Below, in pieces: positions 59,001 to 62,769 of a DNA stretch of 64,000 nt. Each line of letters begins with the position of its first letter. The first letter of the stretch is position 1. The stretch is from CATQHD01 sp965202675 (GTDB taxonomy: Bacteria > Actinomycetota > Acidimicrobiia > Spongiisociales > Spongiisociaceae): the NCBI GenBank assembly GCA_965202675.1, contig OZ241842.1, positions 186,001 to 250,000 of the forward strand. The letters run 5' to 3'. Position numbers and translations under genes: made by a program. The notes beneath the pieces were generated by a model. The model worked only from the letters and a program-made list of their open reading frames with translations. It did not search any database and was not told where the DNA came from.

Positions 59001-59944
59001 GGCGGTTCGGCTTCAAGGACGTGGAGGGCTGGTTCTCCGAGCAGGACATCAACTGCATCGGCTACTACGGAATCACCCTGGGGCGGACCCCGACCCGGTA
59101 TTCCCCCGAAGAGGTCGTTTCCCGCTGGCAGATGGCGCTGTTCCTCTACCGGGCGGCAACCCCGGCCGGCATCGAGCTGCCCGCCCCCCGCGACCAGGGC
59201 TTCACCGACATAGCCGGCCGTTCCGAACGCGACCGCGAGGCCATCAACATGATGGCGCAGCTGGGCGTCATGCCCGGCCGGGGCGGCAGGTTCGATCCGG
59301 ACGGCCCGATATCGCGCGCCGACATGTCCCTCATGTTGGACGCCTTCCTGGGGCTGGTGACGGTGGGCGAGGGCGGCATCGCCAGGGACAGCGTCGACCC
59401 CGACCCGACCCTGTTCGAAGACATAGGCGGGCTCACGGAGCGGGAGCAGCTGGCGATAAGGCGCATCTTCGAGATGGGCGTAACCAGAGGCTCCTCTGCG
59501 ACCGCCTTCAAACCGGCGGCGCCGGTAACCCGGGGCCAGATGGCCCGGTTCATCGCCCGCACGCTCGCCCACACCATGGCCCGCCCGATCGGCGTGAGCA
59601 TCCAGAGCGACCCGTCCACCCTCTCGGGCGGCCGGGTGAACGTCGTGGTGTCGGTGCGCGGCGAAGACTTCGGCGCCGTTAGTTCGGCCCGGGTGGACCT
59701 GTTCACCGCCGCCGACCGGGACGCCGCGTTCGCCGACGACGGAACCTGCGCCGCCGGCCAAGTAAGCAAAGCCGGCCCCGGAGCCCGGGTGTGCGCCGTC
59801 GACTCCGGCGACCCCGCCACCGGCGCGAACGGCGACCTGAGCGTTTCCATTGCCTACCGGCAGGGAACCACCGTCTGGGCCTGGCGCGGCGCCCTCGACG
59901 CCGAGCTGGACGACACCACAACAACCGCCGAGCTCACCTTCTAG
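35000..59944 (+). CDS. Giant secreted surface protein: about 60 Calx-beta-like units, cadherin-like domain and three SLH domains
   Basis: About 8,314 residues in one open frame. A signal peptide (FTAGTAGVIAFLMVASAAAQ) precedes an acidic, Gly/Gln/Asp-rich stretch to about residue 190 with repeated GVQPGGGGDEQ. Then come about 60 units of roughly 125 residues, each with a LSVDxD start, an SDF/SDYS-type turn, SGSGTFTLTT and TVNxASLTIxDND. These are Calx-beta-like folds that usually bind calcium through acidic residues. A Pro-rich linker (about 7825-7885), a cadherin-like beta domain (LAIAPGVLSPAFAPAALAYT), three SLH modules (about 7985-8195) and a beta C-terminal domain follow. The start at 35000 is chosen for the signal peptide and ATGA coupling; an in-frame ATG at 34934 adds 22 residues. 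The protein is probably a wall-anchored adhesin or stalk. Confidence 0.92.
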   Translation: MIKSFGRRLRFTAGTAGVIAFLMVASAAAQSEVLDTIVSSSSATTAAPDSTTAPTAATTTTLPAEDATPPDPADQTDPADQNEQGQSGVQPGSGGDEQQGGDGGDGQGDGEDGQDDSSDRQSGVQPGGGGDEQSGGTGPADQNEQGQGGVQPGGGGDEQQGGDGGEGQGDNGGNEPGAGGQGQEEDEGEEESIPASIALSVDTDPEAEGAQTEVDEGRAALVTVFAAFPDGAQALEIDTVVTVSVGGQGGNGQAEVEDFNPVDDFDVTIHAGQTFGAADFTIEVIDDLVVEGDETVEVTGVAHASGITDITAATLTIIDNDSDEEETAPPPAPPPGDRLVSGNSGNQDPAVAVGLSVDSQSDAGNQDYVDEGDTRTVTVTAALPDGQAALSTAAAFTVTIAADTAENADFTAPASVDVTISAGQTSGSATFSFTAASDTVLEGPETVSLTSSLSGYTVSPAALTIRDEDAQFRLTAGSSSVDEDAGASPVVLTVSFPNAASSELGAETLVSVAATGDGAAAGTDFESIDDFTVAVAANAVSGSKSITITPTDDVIHEASTEKVKFTGTLFGRTAETAVTITDNDAAPTVIDLKVDTSAAAGEQTSLAENTGASVVIVAAEFASGTAVETDTALTLRMSSLNTSDFTLTIPKNRVRGTTLVGVTPVDNNLAGEAPKTVTVSLQGTSSYTVNQGEFTIEDDEEAVVYLRPISCRTSQGFDNLNEGDSNICVGITGSLPAGSVAVRPFTVSGLTFGGTADSGTDYTALFTVNNDQSVRNEIRFEANRQSASLSAMMIITVHDDSAADEGVETIVIGGSADGGFKVRPFAFRIRDNDHSANRINLMVDASTAGGFQTSVEEGAAAQTVAVTAAYANGASRSSAAAVTVSVAGAGGAYGAEAADFTAVDNFTVTIPAGASSGSASFSLTTVSDDLLEGDEDLAVSGTASGFTVNGAVVTIDDDETVPTVDLSVDAQPAGGDQTYVDEGSVRTATVRAAVPHGAAALASAATFTVSIAAGTAEAADFTAPASVDVTIPANQRSGTATFSFSAAADTALEGPETVTLTSSLSGYTVNPAALTIRDQDSRFRLGLSKTSVGEGDEPASITLAVEFPHARSSELTAETQVSVTVTGDGAAAGTDFDAIDDFTVPVAAGALRGSKTVTLTPIDDAVHEPGAERARFTASVFGQSGSAAVTITDNDAAPAVIDLAVDTSADPGLQTSISENAGRTTVTVTAEFASGTAVDSDTSLSLETAGITALPRLLPNPNDYRIRGSWNIALTIPKNQVRGTATFVIEPFNDPLIEGPESLQVQLRGTSTYTVNPAALTIEDDEQAIINLAARAVRCQPSDNRPNSNNLGEADGKVCYEITGAPPAGKHPSRPVTVRDLNFTGGAASSGTDFTASFPVSGRNNITLSNVDPYPVTAARVDITAVDDPITGEGAETIVIKGRADGYTVRSVAILLIDNDGAPNDFNLWVDADSTLDGYQPSVGEGVSNQTITVTATNAFGRFLTSPTPITISVAAAGGTRGAESNDFTPVTDFTLNFPARMSFHSQTFSLTTADDERVEGDEDLSVSGTASGFTVNGAVLTIDDDDAPPAVALSVDADDAAEGEQSSAGEGSSAQTARVTASVPDGKTFESDLTITVSVDGNGGEGEAEPADFAPVEDFTLTIAAGQSSGSATFSLDPAEDDYVEGAEDITVSGVADLAGVNVTAASVEIADNDAAPSSVVLSIDLDGDEMGDQDEIGEGDAAVSVEVRAELPSGSNTFESATTVSVTVSGEGTAGKAEPSDFSTDKTNNTFDLTIPGGGRSASGTFTLTIADDEVIDVTPETITVSGSTDRSGLTVDADTITIDSDNDSGPTSIGLAVDMDSSTVAQDSGVDEGDVTTVKVTAAFLSGAKLLETDTVVSVRLTADGAATAEANDFSTDQTGDAFDVTIPGGADSGSAVFTLTAADDNLAGEGAETVIVSGTTRAAGVGTVYQASFTIADADLLSVVLEADVDSGSGGRQLDVREGGGPYAGALVRARIMPPPEPDDPTVLFESDATFAVRLTADGAATAEANDFSTDQAGDAFDITIPAGQTYRDGTFTLTVADDAVYEGAETIWVTGSASVPGVTIVDRATSSFINIIDNEARPVISLTVDTDLEVFGDQDYLPEGISNRKVKVTASIPEGSAVRESDTEITLAGETGTAGAGDDFSIAAWGDDGSLQLDLPRGSNRVSGYLSLTTVEDSEAAEGNETFKIGGTAAGYTINPAAVTIDDNDNPTTIYVRVDLDPDEDGNQKTAAEGTTKTAAVTASLPSGSSALSASRAVRVSLQGTGGPGRAEASDFAAVTPFDVTIANGAVSGSGSFNLQISDDSVADVLPELLAVNGSLSGFTVRNDFIVIDQDNDSFPAVNLSVDTDSETSANQNTLAEGADASVTVSASLNGSAALEEDMELTVAVKGAGGTGEAEADDFDAVADFTLNISKTNRTGSAVFNLSGTDDNVAGEGTEKISVTGTAPYSGVTVNGAEIRLTDGDQSPAVIALSVDADDETTGVQSSVTEGAAAADARVTASFPDGSAVLTSSTTVRVSVAAAAGTEAADFTAVNSFDVVIPAGQSSGSAVFSLATADDDYAEGPETITVSGAASGFTVNSGSVTIDDDDAAPTAVTLSVDADTAVGGVQSSAGEASAAKTARVTAALPGSKTFESKTVITVSVDGNGGAGEAEAADFTAVTDFKIEIAAGQSSGSADFSLDPVEDDYAEGAEDITISGVSDRAGVTVTSVSVEITDNDAAPSSVALSVDLDRNEEGDQDTIGEGDAAVAVAVTAELPSGSKTFESATTVSVTVSGEGTAGKAEPSDFTTDKTNNTFDLTIPAGGRTASGTFTLTVTDDDVVDVVSETITVSGSTDRSGLTVDADSITIDSDNDTGPTTISLGVDTSADAGTQTAVTERSSAYPITVSASFPDGSKTYEAETAITLSAAGVTAASGDFGLAAAGATDPSLVLTIPSTRLSVADSGSFLLTAADDNVVESSETLTIGGAASGFTVNGVTVTINDNDSAPTAIDLSVDVDSETTGDQTGAAEGSSAATVTVKAALSGSTVLTTDTVVKVSVTGEGTTGKAAAADFTAVPKFDITISAGQSSGAGTFTLTLTDDNLVEGSEALTVSGTTTAAGFTAVNSASITITDNDTPPTGITLTLNPTSVSEGSGATMVDVTASFPNGSPVLKTATSVSVSVSVSAGAASSADFTAVPSFTVTIAAGSSSGMGTFTFTPADDAVAEGTETVAVSGSAAGFTIAGASLSIADNDAAPTAIDLTVDVDSETTGNQAAVGEESGNTTVSVKAAFPSGSAPLASATAVTVKLVGEPAHPEESTDVLDLPVGLAKGKIVYTTGYDYSTDKTNDTFTITIPAGQTEHSGNFTLTVVNDTTVEGPETFTVTGEATGFTFNSSPKITITDNETANINLFTAGTNGSPSPFLNAALLREGIHTDTTVPGYQGVAPAHVLFYLYMTLSRPAGQNNLNINVKPSGTADIGEWHDDGYYVTASGDYEIYWSRYTPSGRFRFARGQTRFHPETTLKTEAELEWQRTTVLAPVQSIIVYDDNIAEGNETIILTGHSAIGVSNSVTLTLIDNDTAPTVINLAVDTNTATKTVNDTSVMEGDSAVTVKVTASFPDGSAVLPRPTAVAVSLMDNTAGARDYQAVDSFNVTIPALASSGSAEFTLTPVDDRIVEGSETLNVGGTLMGFTVNPAMITIKDNETSLTLGVDTDADQTGAQTSVDEGVTDQTVTVTAAFDADSSVLTGPTVAAVSVAGGGSNPASAPADYTAVPGFNITIPAGSLSASATFDLTTASDTVAAEGSETLAVSGTLAGHTFTDASVSIADGTAAPSGLVFTVDADTSRNGAQTSVDEGVSNRTVEVTASFPSGSNVLAGDLTIPVTVGAGTAEAGDYSVTGGSFNLTIDAGETVSDTKTFTLTTTDDSVTGESDALSVGGSASLAGLTFSGSTPLTIGDSDAPTVDLSVDADSGTQGAQTSIGEGAASRSVKVTATVAGSLTVEADTAVSVAVGAGTAESSDYSIPADEASFDVVIAAGTGAKSGTFTLTTNTDNLIGEADALSITGSASGFTVNGAALTISETGTIDLSVDADGGAQGSQTSIAEGVSGRSVTVTASAAGGASLEAETTVSVSVAAGTAEGSDYSIPSGQDTFDITIAAGASSGSGTFTLTTNSDSAAGEADALSITGSASGFTVNGASLTIGDSDAATVDLSVDADSSTPGPQASLAEGVSGRSVKVTATVAGGASLEAETTVSVSVAAGTAEASDYSIPSGQDTFDVTIAAGGSSGSGTFTLSTLDDRVAAEADALSITGSASGFTVNGASLTIGDSDAAAIDLSVDADGNTPGPQASLAEGVSNRSVKVTASAAGGASLEAETTVSVSVAAGTAEASDYSIPSGQDTFDVTIAAGGSSGSGTFTLTTRSDSVVGEADALSVGGSASGFTVNGASLTITGSGSIGLSVDADGGTPNAQTSIAEGVSNRTVTVTAAAAGGATVEAETVVSVSVAAGTAEASDYSIPSGQDTFDVTIAAGGSSGSGTFTLTTLDDSVAAEADALSITGSTATAGLTITSASLTIGDSDAAAVDLSVDADGSTQGAQTSIAEGVSNRSVKVTAAVSGGAALESAATVSVAVGRGTAEASDYSIPSGQDSFDVTIAAGASSGSGTFTLTTNTDSVAAEADALSITGSASGFTVNSASLDIGGGGAIDLSVDADGNTGGDQTSLAEGISNRPVKVTASVAGGGTVEAETTIAVSISAGTAEAGDYSISAGQSTFDLVIAAGTGSKSGTFTLTTNTDAVISEVDALAVGGSAPGATVNGASLTITDDGTIDLSVDTDAGTEGAQTAVAEGAANRTVKVTAAVPGGGTAETETTVSVSVAAGTAEASDYSIPAGQDTFDLVIAAGTGSKSGTFTLTANTDTVISEVDALAVGGSAPGVTVNGASIEITGAGTIDLSVDADGGTQGAQTSIAEGISNRSVTVTAAAAGGGTVEAETTVSVTVSEGTAEAGDYSIPSGQDSFDVTIAAGGSSGSGTFTLTTVDDSVVAEADALSIAGSTQTAGLTVNSAPLTLSDSDTAAVGLSVDADGGAQGAQTSIAEGVSNRSVKVTATVAGSLTVESDAAVSITVEKGTAESSDYSIPSGQDSFDVTIAAGGSSGSATFTLTTADDSVAAEADALSITGSTSAAGLTVGSASLTIGDSDAAAIDLSVDADGGTQGAQTSLAEGVLNRSVTVTATAAGGAAVESDTTVSVAVGRGTAEASDYSVTGGSFDVTIAAGASSGSGTFTLTTNTDSVAAEADALSITGSASGFTVNPASLDIGGVGTIDLSVDADGNTGGDQTSLGEGISNRPVKATAAVTGGGTVEKQTTVSVSVAAGTAESSDYSIPSGQDTFDITIPAGGSSASQTFTLSTLDDNVTAEADALSVTGSTTAAGVTVSSASLTIGDSDAAAIDLSVDADGGTQGAQTSIAEGISNRSVTVTAAAAGGAAVESAATVSVTVGRGTAEASDYSVTGGSFDITIAAGTGSKSGTFTLTTNTDAVVSEADALAVGGTASGFTVNGASLTIGDSGTVDLTVDADSGTEGAQTSIAEGVSNRTVTVTAAVSGGGTAETDMTVSVSVGAGTAEESDYSVTGGSFDITIAAGTGSKSGTFTLSTTDDEVAGETDALKITGSASAAGVTVNSASLSIEDGDGAPTVIDLSVDADGGTQGAQTSLGEGISGRTVTVTAALAGSTTLAADTTVTVTVGSGTAESSDYSIPSGQDSFDVTIAAGASSGSATFTLTTNSDNVAAETDALSITGAAGDGFTVNGATLTISDAETVVLSVDADGGTPNDQTSIAEGITGRSVTVTAAVSGGGTVEAAATVSVVVAAGTAEASDYSLEVDGGGTCAACTAVADGSAGKYEDMKFDLVIAAGSGSKSGVFVLNTADDDTAGEADALSITGSTTAAGVSVSGASLTINDGDALAIDLSVDADGGTEGAQTSIDEGVSSRSVSVTAAAADSLTVEAAAAVRITVAAGTAEASDYSITAGEETFDVEIAAGAGSGSGSFTLTTANDNVAGESDVLAVSGASGSLTVNGASLTINDADTADTIDLSVDKTSIREGQTETVTVTAQLADSLVLEGAALSVPVVIQDGSTNGSADYTATPSSFSLTIAAGAGSESGTFTLAAASDNLLPEDEAVMVAGGSLAGYTINSTAVSITDVGRAVLRRVSGGVINLSVDADPAAGRQTSIAEGITNREVTVTAAVNGGANLSAETTISVSVGAGTAEADDYTIPAGEETFDVVIAAGSSSGSGTFTITTNTDRLAAEADALSITGSTSVVGFTINAASLAISDSETVDLSVDADGGTPGAQASIDEGVTNRTVTVTASVAGGVPAAGNTTISVSVGAGTAEADDYTIPAGEETFDVVIAAGSSSGSGTFTLSTADDSVAAEADALSISGSSTVSGLTVNSASLTIGDSDATIDLSVDADGGTPGAQTSIAEGITGRTVTVTASLPGNGTAEAEMTVSVSAAAGTAEASDYSIPSGQDAFDVTIAAGASSGSGTFTLTTNTDSITAEDDALSITGSASGFTVNSASLTIGDSGTVNLSVDADGGTPNAQTSIAEGATNRTVTVTASVAGGATVEAETTISVSAAAGTAEASDYSIPNGEETFDLVIPAGGSSKSGTFTLSTTDDNVTGEADALSIGGSTAAAGLTVNSASLTIGDSDAAVIDLSVDADSASGTQNKIAEGVSNRTVKVTATVAGSLTVEAAATVRVSVGAGTAESSDYSIPSGQDAFNVTIAAGGSSGSGTFTLTANTDTRVAEEDALSITGSASGFTVNAATLTIVDSNTVDLSVDADGGTAGVQTSIAEGVDDRTVTVTATVAGGGTVEAETTISVSVAAGTAESSDYSISSGEDSFDVTIAAGGSSASGTFTLTTNTDSVTAEADALSITGSADGFTVNGASLTIGDSGTVDLSVDADGGTPNAQTSIAEGAANRTVTVTASVAGGATVEGSTTISVSVGAGTAESSDYSIPNGGETFDLVIPAGGSSKSGTFTLSTADDNVTGEADALSIGGSTAAAGLTVNSASLTIGDSDTAAIDLAVDADSASGNQDSIGEGVTNRTVKVTATVAGSLTVEADTTISVSVGRGTAEASDYSIPTGQHAFDVVIAAGAGSKSGTFPLTTNDDTVVAEDDVLTVGGAAQGFTVTGASLTITGAGAIGLSVDADGETNGAQTSIAEGAANRTVTVTASVADGATVEGNTTISVTVGRGTAEASDYSIPSGEDSFDVTIAAGGSSGSAAFTLSTADDRVVGEADALSISGSTAAAGITVSPASLEIADSDPTIVLSVDADGNTDGNQATIAEGAANRSVRVTAAASGGVFESETTVRVSVGRGTAESSDYMIPSGQESFDITIAAGAGSKSAAFTLTAYTDNVVAEADALSIGGAASGFTVTPASLTITGSGTIALSVDADGETNGAQTAIAEGAANRTVTVTAAAPGGVVESDTKVSVSVSGGTAQAADYSIPDGEETFDITIAAGGSSASGSFTLSTTDDNVAGETEALSITGSTAAAGINVTPASLTITDGDAAPTKINLSLDDSEVSEGQSERITITAGLAGNLVLQTSVTVAVAVTADGSTQASDYTASPTDFDIVIPAGQNSKQGSFLLTAKNDDIAGENDRVKVTGTASGFTFNDPLLVNIGDTDPDPSSILLSADRSSVNEGETQTVKVTAAFNGAKWADTTMVKIQVAAGTAEADDYQVDRSTFTVTINKETQQAAGTFRLTANQDTVQNEGDESIRITGSDVGGRFTVGSDSVTIADASAGDPPITVTPPENPPTVEEPPVVDPPPPPPTTVDPPPPPPPPADPPADPPRPGGVDGPPAPAAAPSTDASLRSLAIAPGVLSPAFAPAALAYTTEVSARVWTVQVNAVPNDPKATVRIGGKIASGSQNVSVGTGDASISVLVTAEDGITTRTYRVAVGRGAGAGFADALPSMSACVGPALRRFGFKDVEGWFSEQDINCIGYYGITLGRTPTRYSPEEVVSRWQMALFLYRAATPAGIELPAPRDQGFTDIAGRSERDREAINMMAQLGVMPGRGGRFDPDGPISRADMSLMLDAFLGLVTVGEGGIARDSVDPDPTLFEDIGGLTEREQLAIRRIFEMGVTRGSSATAFKPAAPVTRGQMARFIARTLAHTMARPIGVSIQSDPSTLSGGRVNVVVSVRGEDFGAVSSARVDLFTAADRDAAFADDGTCAAGQVSKAGPGARVCAVDSGDPATGANGDLSVSIAYRQGTTVWAWRGALDAELDDTTTTAELTF
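35580..58460 (+). repeat. Calx-beta unit array with higher-order duplications
   Basis: By hand count there are 60 units of about 365-400 bp. From about 46.9 kb to 57.7 kb units are close copies at DNA level; the first 29 are more diverged. Larger blocks were copied: units 2-6 resemble units 7-11 in order, units 12-13 resemble 20-21, units 35-36 resemble 40-41 (about 1.85 kb apart), and units 51-53 resemble 54-56 (about 1.11 kb apart). Confidence 0.85.
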
Positions 59945-60048
59945 CTGTTCCAACCGGGACGGGTCAACCCTTCTTTGGTTGCCGTGCGCCGCGCGGCAGA
60001 ATCAGCAGCACGAGGAAGCAACGGAACCGGAAGCGGACGCCCGTCGTC

Positions 60049-60054
60049 TAGCAT
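60049..60054 (+). promoter_or_regulatory. Candidate leaderless -10 of the XRE-nucleotidyltransferase pair
   Basis: TAGCAT lies 8 nt before the ATG at 60063 and no Shine-Dalgarno is visible, the same layout as at 13644. Confidence 0.4.
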
Positions 60055-60062
60055 CAGCTTCT

Positions 60063-60794
60063 ATGAGAAACGATGCCTGCGTCCAAACCGAAACCGGGTT
60101 GCCGCTTTCTGCTGTGGTGTTGCGCACCGCGTTGGAGGTGTTGGATGTCAGCGCCGAGGAGATGGCCGAAGCTGCGGGCTGTGATGTTGATTTGGTGCGG
60201 CGGGTCGCCTCCGGTGAACACGACCCGGTGATGGACACCCTCGGCAGGCTGGTCAACGTTGTGGGCCTCGAGTTGCGATGCGGCGCCAGATCCGCCCCGA
60301 ATCCCGCCTATCTGCGGGTGGACGCTGATGAGGTGGACCGCGTGGCCGGTGCTCTTGCCGGGGAGCGTAGGTTCTGGGCGCAGTTCGGACACGGGCCGCC
60401 GATGCCGTCGCATCAGACCGAATGGGACGGTGTTCCACCGGCGCCGCCGCATCTGTTCGGCGCTGGACCCACCCGCCGCCACGGTGGTGGGTGGGCGGCT
60501 CTTCTCATAGGATCGAGATGGGACTTTCCTAAAACGAAGAGCGCCGAGATAGCCGGAGCGGCCGGTATCAGCGAAGAACTGTTGGCCGCGATTGAAACCG
60601 GTGAACACCGTCCGCCGATGAGCGAAGTGCGTAGAATCCTCAACGCCGCAGGAGTAGACTTGTACGTTTATCTTGAGGTCTACGAAGACCACGACGACGG
60701 ACTGCACCATCGTTCTCTCGAGGACCCCGAACGGCTTGAACACACCCTCGCATACAACAAGAAGGTGTTCTCAGAAGCGGCAGCATTCGCCTAA
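60063..60794 (+). CDS. Double helix-turn-helix (XRE-like) regulator or antitoxin
   Basis: A 243-residue protein with two related XRE-type HTH segments. The first (about 17-70) has EVLDVSAEEMAEAAGCDVDLVRRVASGEHDPVMDTL; the second (about 160-220) has SAEIAGAAGISEELLAAIETGEHRPPMSEVRRIL. The shared A-A-G...SGEH/TGEH-P-M pattern shows internal duplication. The segment between carries LRVDADEVDRVAGAL and GGGWAALLIGSRWD. It starts an apparent two-gene unit with a nucleotidyltransferase 15 bp downstream, the order expected for an antitoxin-toxin pair of the nucleotidyltransferase kind. Confidence 0.7.
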   Translation: MRNDACVQTETGLPLSAVVLRTALEVLDVSAEEMAEAAGCDVDLVRRVASGEHDPVMDTLGRLVNVVGLELRCGARSAPNPAYLRVDADEVDRVAGALAGERRFWAQFGHGPPMPSHQTEWDGVPPAPPHLFGAGPTRRHGGGWAALLIGSRWDFPKTKSAEIAGAAGISEELLAAIETGEHRPPMSEVRRILNAAGVDLYVYLEVYEDHDDGLHHRSLEDPERLEHTLAYNKKVFSEAAAFA

Positions 60795-60809
60795 CGGGTT
60801 GGTGATGTA

Positions 60810-61296
60810 ATGCCGGCAGGCAACACTGACCTCCTTGCTCATATTGTTGCAGCTTTCGTGCGGCGCAGGGTGAGGTTCATAGCCATCGGCGGCTGGGCCG
60901 CCCAGTCGCAGGGCTACGACCTCGGTTACGAGACCGAGGATATCGACTTCGCTTTGCAGCGGGAACGCGGCAACCTTGACCTTGTTTCATCTGCTCTAAC
61001 GGAACTAGGCGCACGCGTCTGGACCCAACACGACAGAAGCTTCGCTTTCGAACATGACGGGCAATCCCTGATGGACAAAGATGTTTTGGAACTTGGTCTG
61101 TGAATACGGGCGGTTCGACCTGAGTTACGAACCGGCCGCGATGGGAGGATACGAGGAGTTGCTCCCGAACGCCCGCAAGGTCGTCATAGAAGCAGACGGA
61201 GACCGGATCGAAGTCTTGTACGCCGACATCAGGGACATCGTGCGTTCCAAAAAACCGCCGGCCGTCCGAAAGACCAAGAATCCGTTTCTCTCCTGA
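60810..61296 (+). pseudogene. Nucleotidyltransferase (toxin-like), split by a 1-base insertion
   Basis: About 162 residues in two frames. The first (60810-61103) has VRFIAIGGWAAQSQGYDLGYETEDIDFAL, i.e. the GG-W/S and D-x-D motif of minimal nucleotidyltransferases, then FEHDGQSLMDKDV. The second (to 61296) continues WNLVCEYGRFDLSYEP with the third acidic residue and ends IVRSKKPPAVRKTKNP. The run GTTTTGG near 61083-61089 has one T too many; with three Ts the frame is continuous. With the XRE protein upstream this looks like a toxin-antitoxin or abortive-infection type pair whose toxin arm is off, phase-variable or mis-assembled. Confidence 0.7.
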
Positions 61297-61319
61297 AACA
61301 ACAGATGAAACAAAGAAAC

Positions 61320-62195
61320 AGGCGGGTGAACATCAGTCAGATAGTCGGGCAGGACTGCGCGGCATGGGGCCTCTACCGCGGCGGGGTCCTGTGGCGGGCC
61401 GCCGCGGTGCTGTTCGGCGCCCCGACCGCGTAGAGTTCGAGATGCCCCAGTGCAAGCTCCGGGTGGCCCGCTTCAGGGGAATCGGACCCTATGGAGTTCT
61501 CGGACAACCGGCAGTTCTACGGCAACGCCTTCACCCTGCTCGAAAAGGCGGAAGCCTTCCTGCGCGACACCCTTCCCATAGCGGCCCGGTTCGAACGGGA
61601 CCGCTTCGAGCGGATCGACCTGCCACTCTACCCGCCTCCGGCGACGCGGGAGGCGATAGCAAACGCCTTGTGCCGCCGCGATTACTCGATCGGCGGCGGT
61701 GCGGTGGGCGTGGCGGTCTACGACGACCGCTTGGAGGTGACCTCGGCCGGCCGGCTGCATTTCGGGTTGACCCCGGAGAAGCTGTTCGAACCGCACGAGT
61801 CCCTGCCCTGGGACCCGATGATCGCCCACACGTTCTACCGCCCGCGGGGTCATCGAAGAATGGGGCCGGGGAACGCTCAAGATGGCGGAGGAAACGGCCG
61901 CCGCCGGCCTGCCGCCTCTTGAGATCGAAGAAGGAGGCGGATGCGTAACGGTGCGCTTCCGGCACAGCCGGCCCCTGCCCCCCGACGGGGTGAGGAGTAC
62001 CTGACCGAACAGCAACAGGCGATCCTCGAAGTGCTCGAAGGATCGGACCGTGCCCTGGCCCTGCGGGAAATCCGCTCCGGGTTGGCGTCGCCGACAAACG
62101 ACCGCCGCCTGCGGGAAGATCTCGCCATCCTGAAGGATCATGGGCTTGCCGCACCCTCCGGCCACGGCCGGGGTGCCCGTTGGAAACCATCCTGA
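61320..62195 (+). pseudogene. Decayed AlbA-2/HATPase-type transcriptional regulator (RecG-like annotation family)
   Basis: Pieces of one protein lie in different frames: WRAAAVLFGAP, KLRVARFRGIG, then FSDNRQFYGNAFTLLEKAEAFL through TREAIANALCRRDYSIGGGAVGVAVYDDRLEVTSAGRLHFGLTPE (61491-61850), IEEWGRGTLKMAEETAAAG in the next frame, and EYLTEQQQAILEVLEG with a winged-helix tail to the TGA at 62193-62195. At least three frame changes and loss of the N-terminal DNA-binding half show a dead gene. Intact relatives pair an AlbA-2 domain with an ATPase-like C-terminal domain. Confidence 0.7.
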
Positions 62196-62201
62196 CCAGG
62201 C

Positions 62202-62254
62202 ATTCTGGCTTATTTCTGGCCAATTCTGGCCAATTCCGGCTTATTTCTGGCCAA
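62202..62254 (+). repeat. Short tandem TTCTGGCCAA/TTATTTCTGGCC repeats
   Basis: Alternating TTCTGGCTTATTTCTGGCC and TTCTGGCCAATTCCGGC units directly after the decayed regulator and before the dispersed repeat. A further TTCTGGCCGATTCTGG occurs near 62706-62720, at the far end of the repeat, so it brackets copy 4. Confidence 0.6.
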
Positions 62255-62708
62255 TATCACGGAATGACAAAAAAACCCCGCCGGATCCCTGACAAGGGTA
62301 TTGACTATGTCGCACCGATGCTGTATTAATGGAAGAGCCGCAAGCACCTCCGGTCCGCAGGTACCGCCGACCGGGCAGGGATCATCCTCCGAACGCGATC
62401 CTCCGGGGTACTGACCGACCGCGTCCGGAAACTCGGTGGTGGCGGTGGGGGCCGGGCCCGCGAAGCGGGGCGTGGGGGCGGCGTTTTTCGCGTTCTTGCG
62501 GGGCCTGGGGCGGGGCAGGGGCTTGGCCGGTGGGTTCGGAGGAAATGGTTCGGGCTTGCGCGGTGCCGGTGTCTTCTCTGCAAAGAGGGACCGAGTGTAG
62601 GAGCAATGACACGGGCAGACGGACAGGGGGTATGCCTTCGCCGTTCCGTCGGCGAACGCAGCGCCCGCCGCTCATGCTCATCAGGTAGAACCATCCAACA
62701 GTTTGTTC
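62254..62708 (+). repeat. Dispersed repeat family, copy 4
   Basis: ATATCACGGAATGAC start, poly-A, promoter, body ending GGGGTACTGA, CCCGC-GAA-GCGGG hairpin, T tract, CGCGTTCTTGC and the tail CGCCGCTCATGCTCATC, CCATCCAACAGTTTG. It is the most diverged copy in its -10 and body. It occupies most of the 570-bp gap before the transhydrogenase gene. Confidence 0.8.
62301..62329 (+). promoter_or_regulatory. Promoter in dispersed repeat copy 4
   Basis: TTGACT at 62301-62306, 17-bp spacer, TATTAA at 62324-62329. The hexamer differs from GATAAT in the other copies yet still fits a -10. Confidence 0.5.
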
Positions 62709-62769
62709 TGGCCGATTCTGGATGGCAATACGGCTCTTCGGAGTTGAGGGGGGAGAGGCGGGCGGGGTG

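Noticed and set aside
57734..59953. Long antisense ORF of more than 700 codons under the 3' end of the giant gene
   Set aside because: It mirrors the codon bias of the plus-strand SLH/Calx-beta gene, has no recognisable domain and no ribosome site; high GC leaves antisense frames open.
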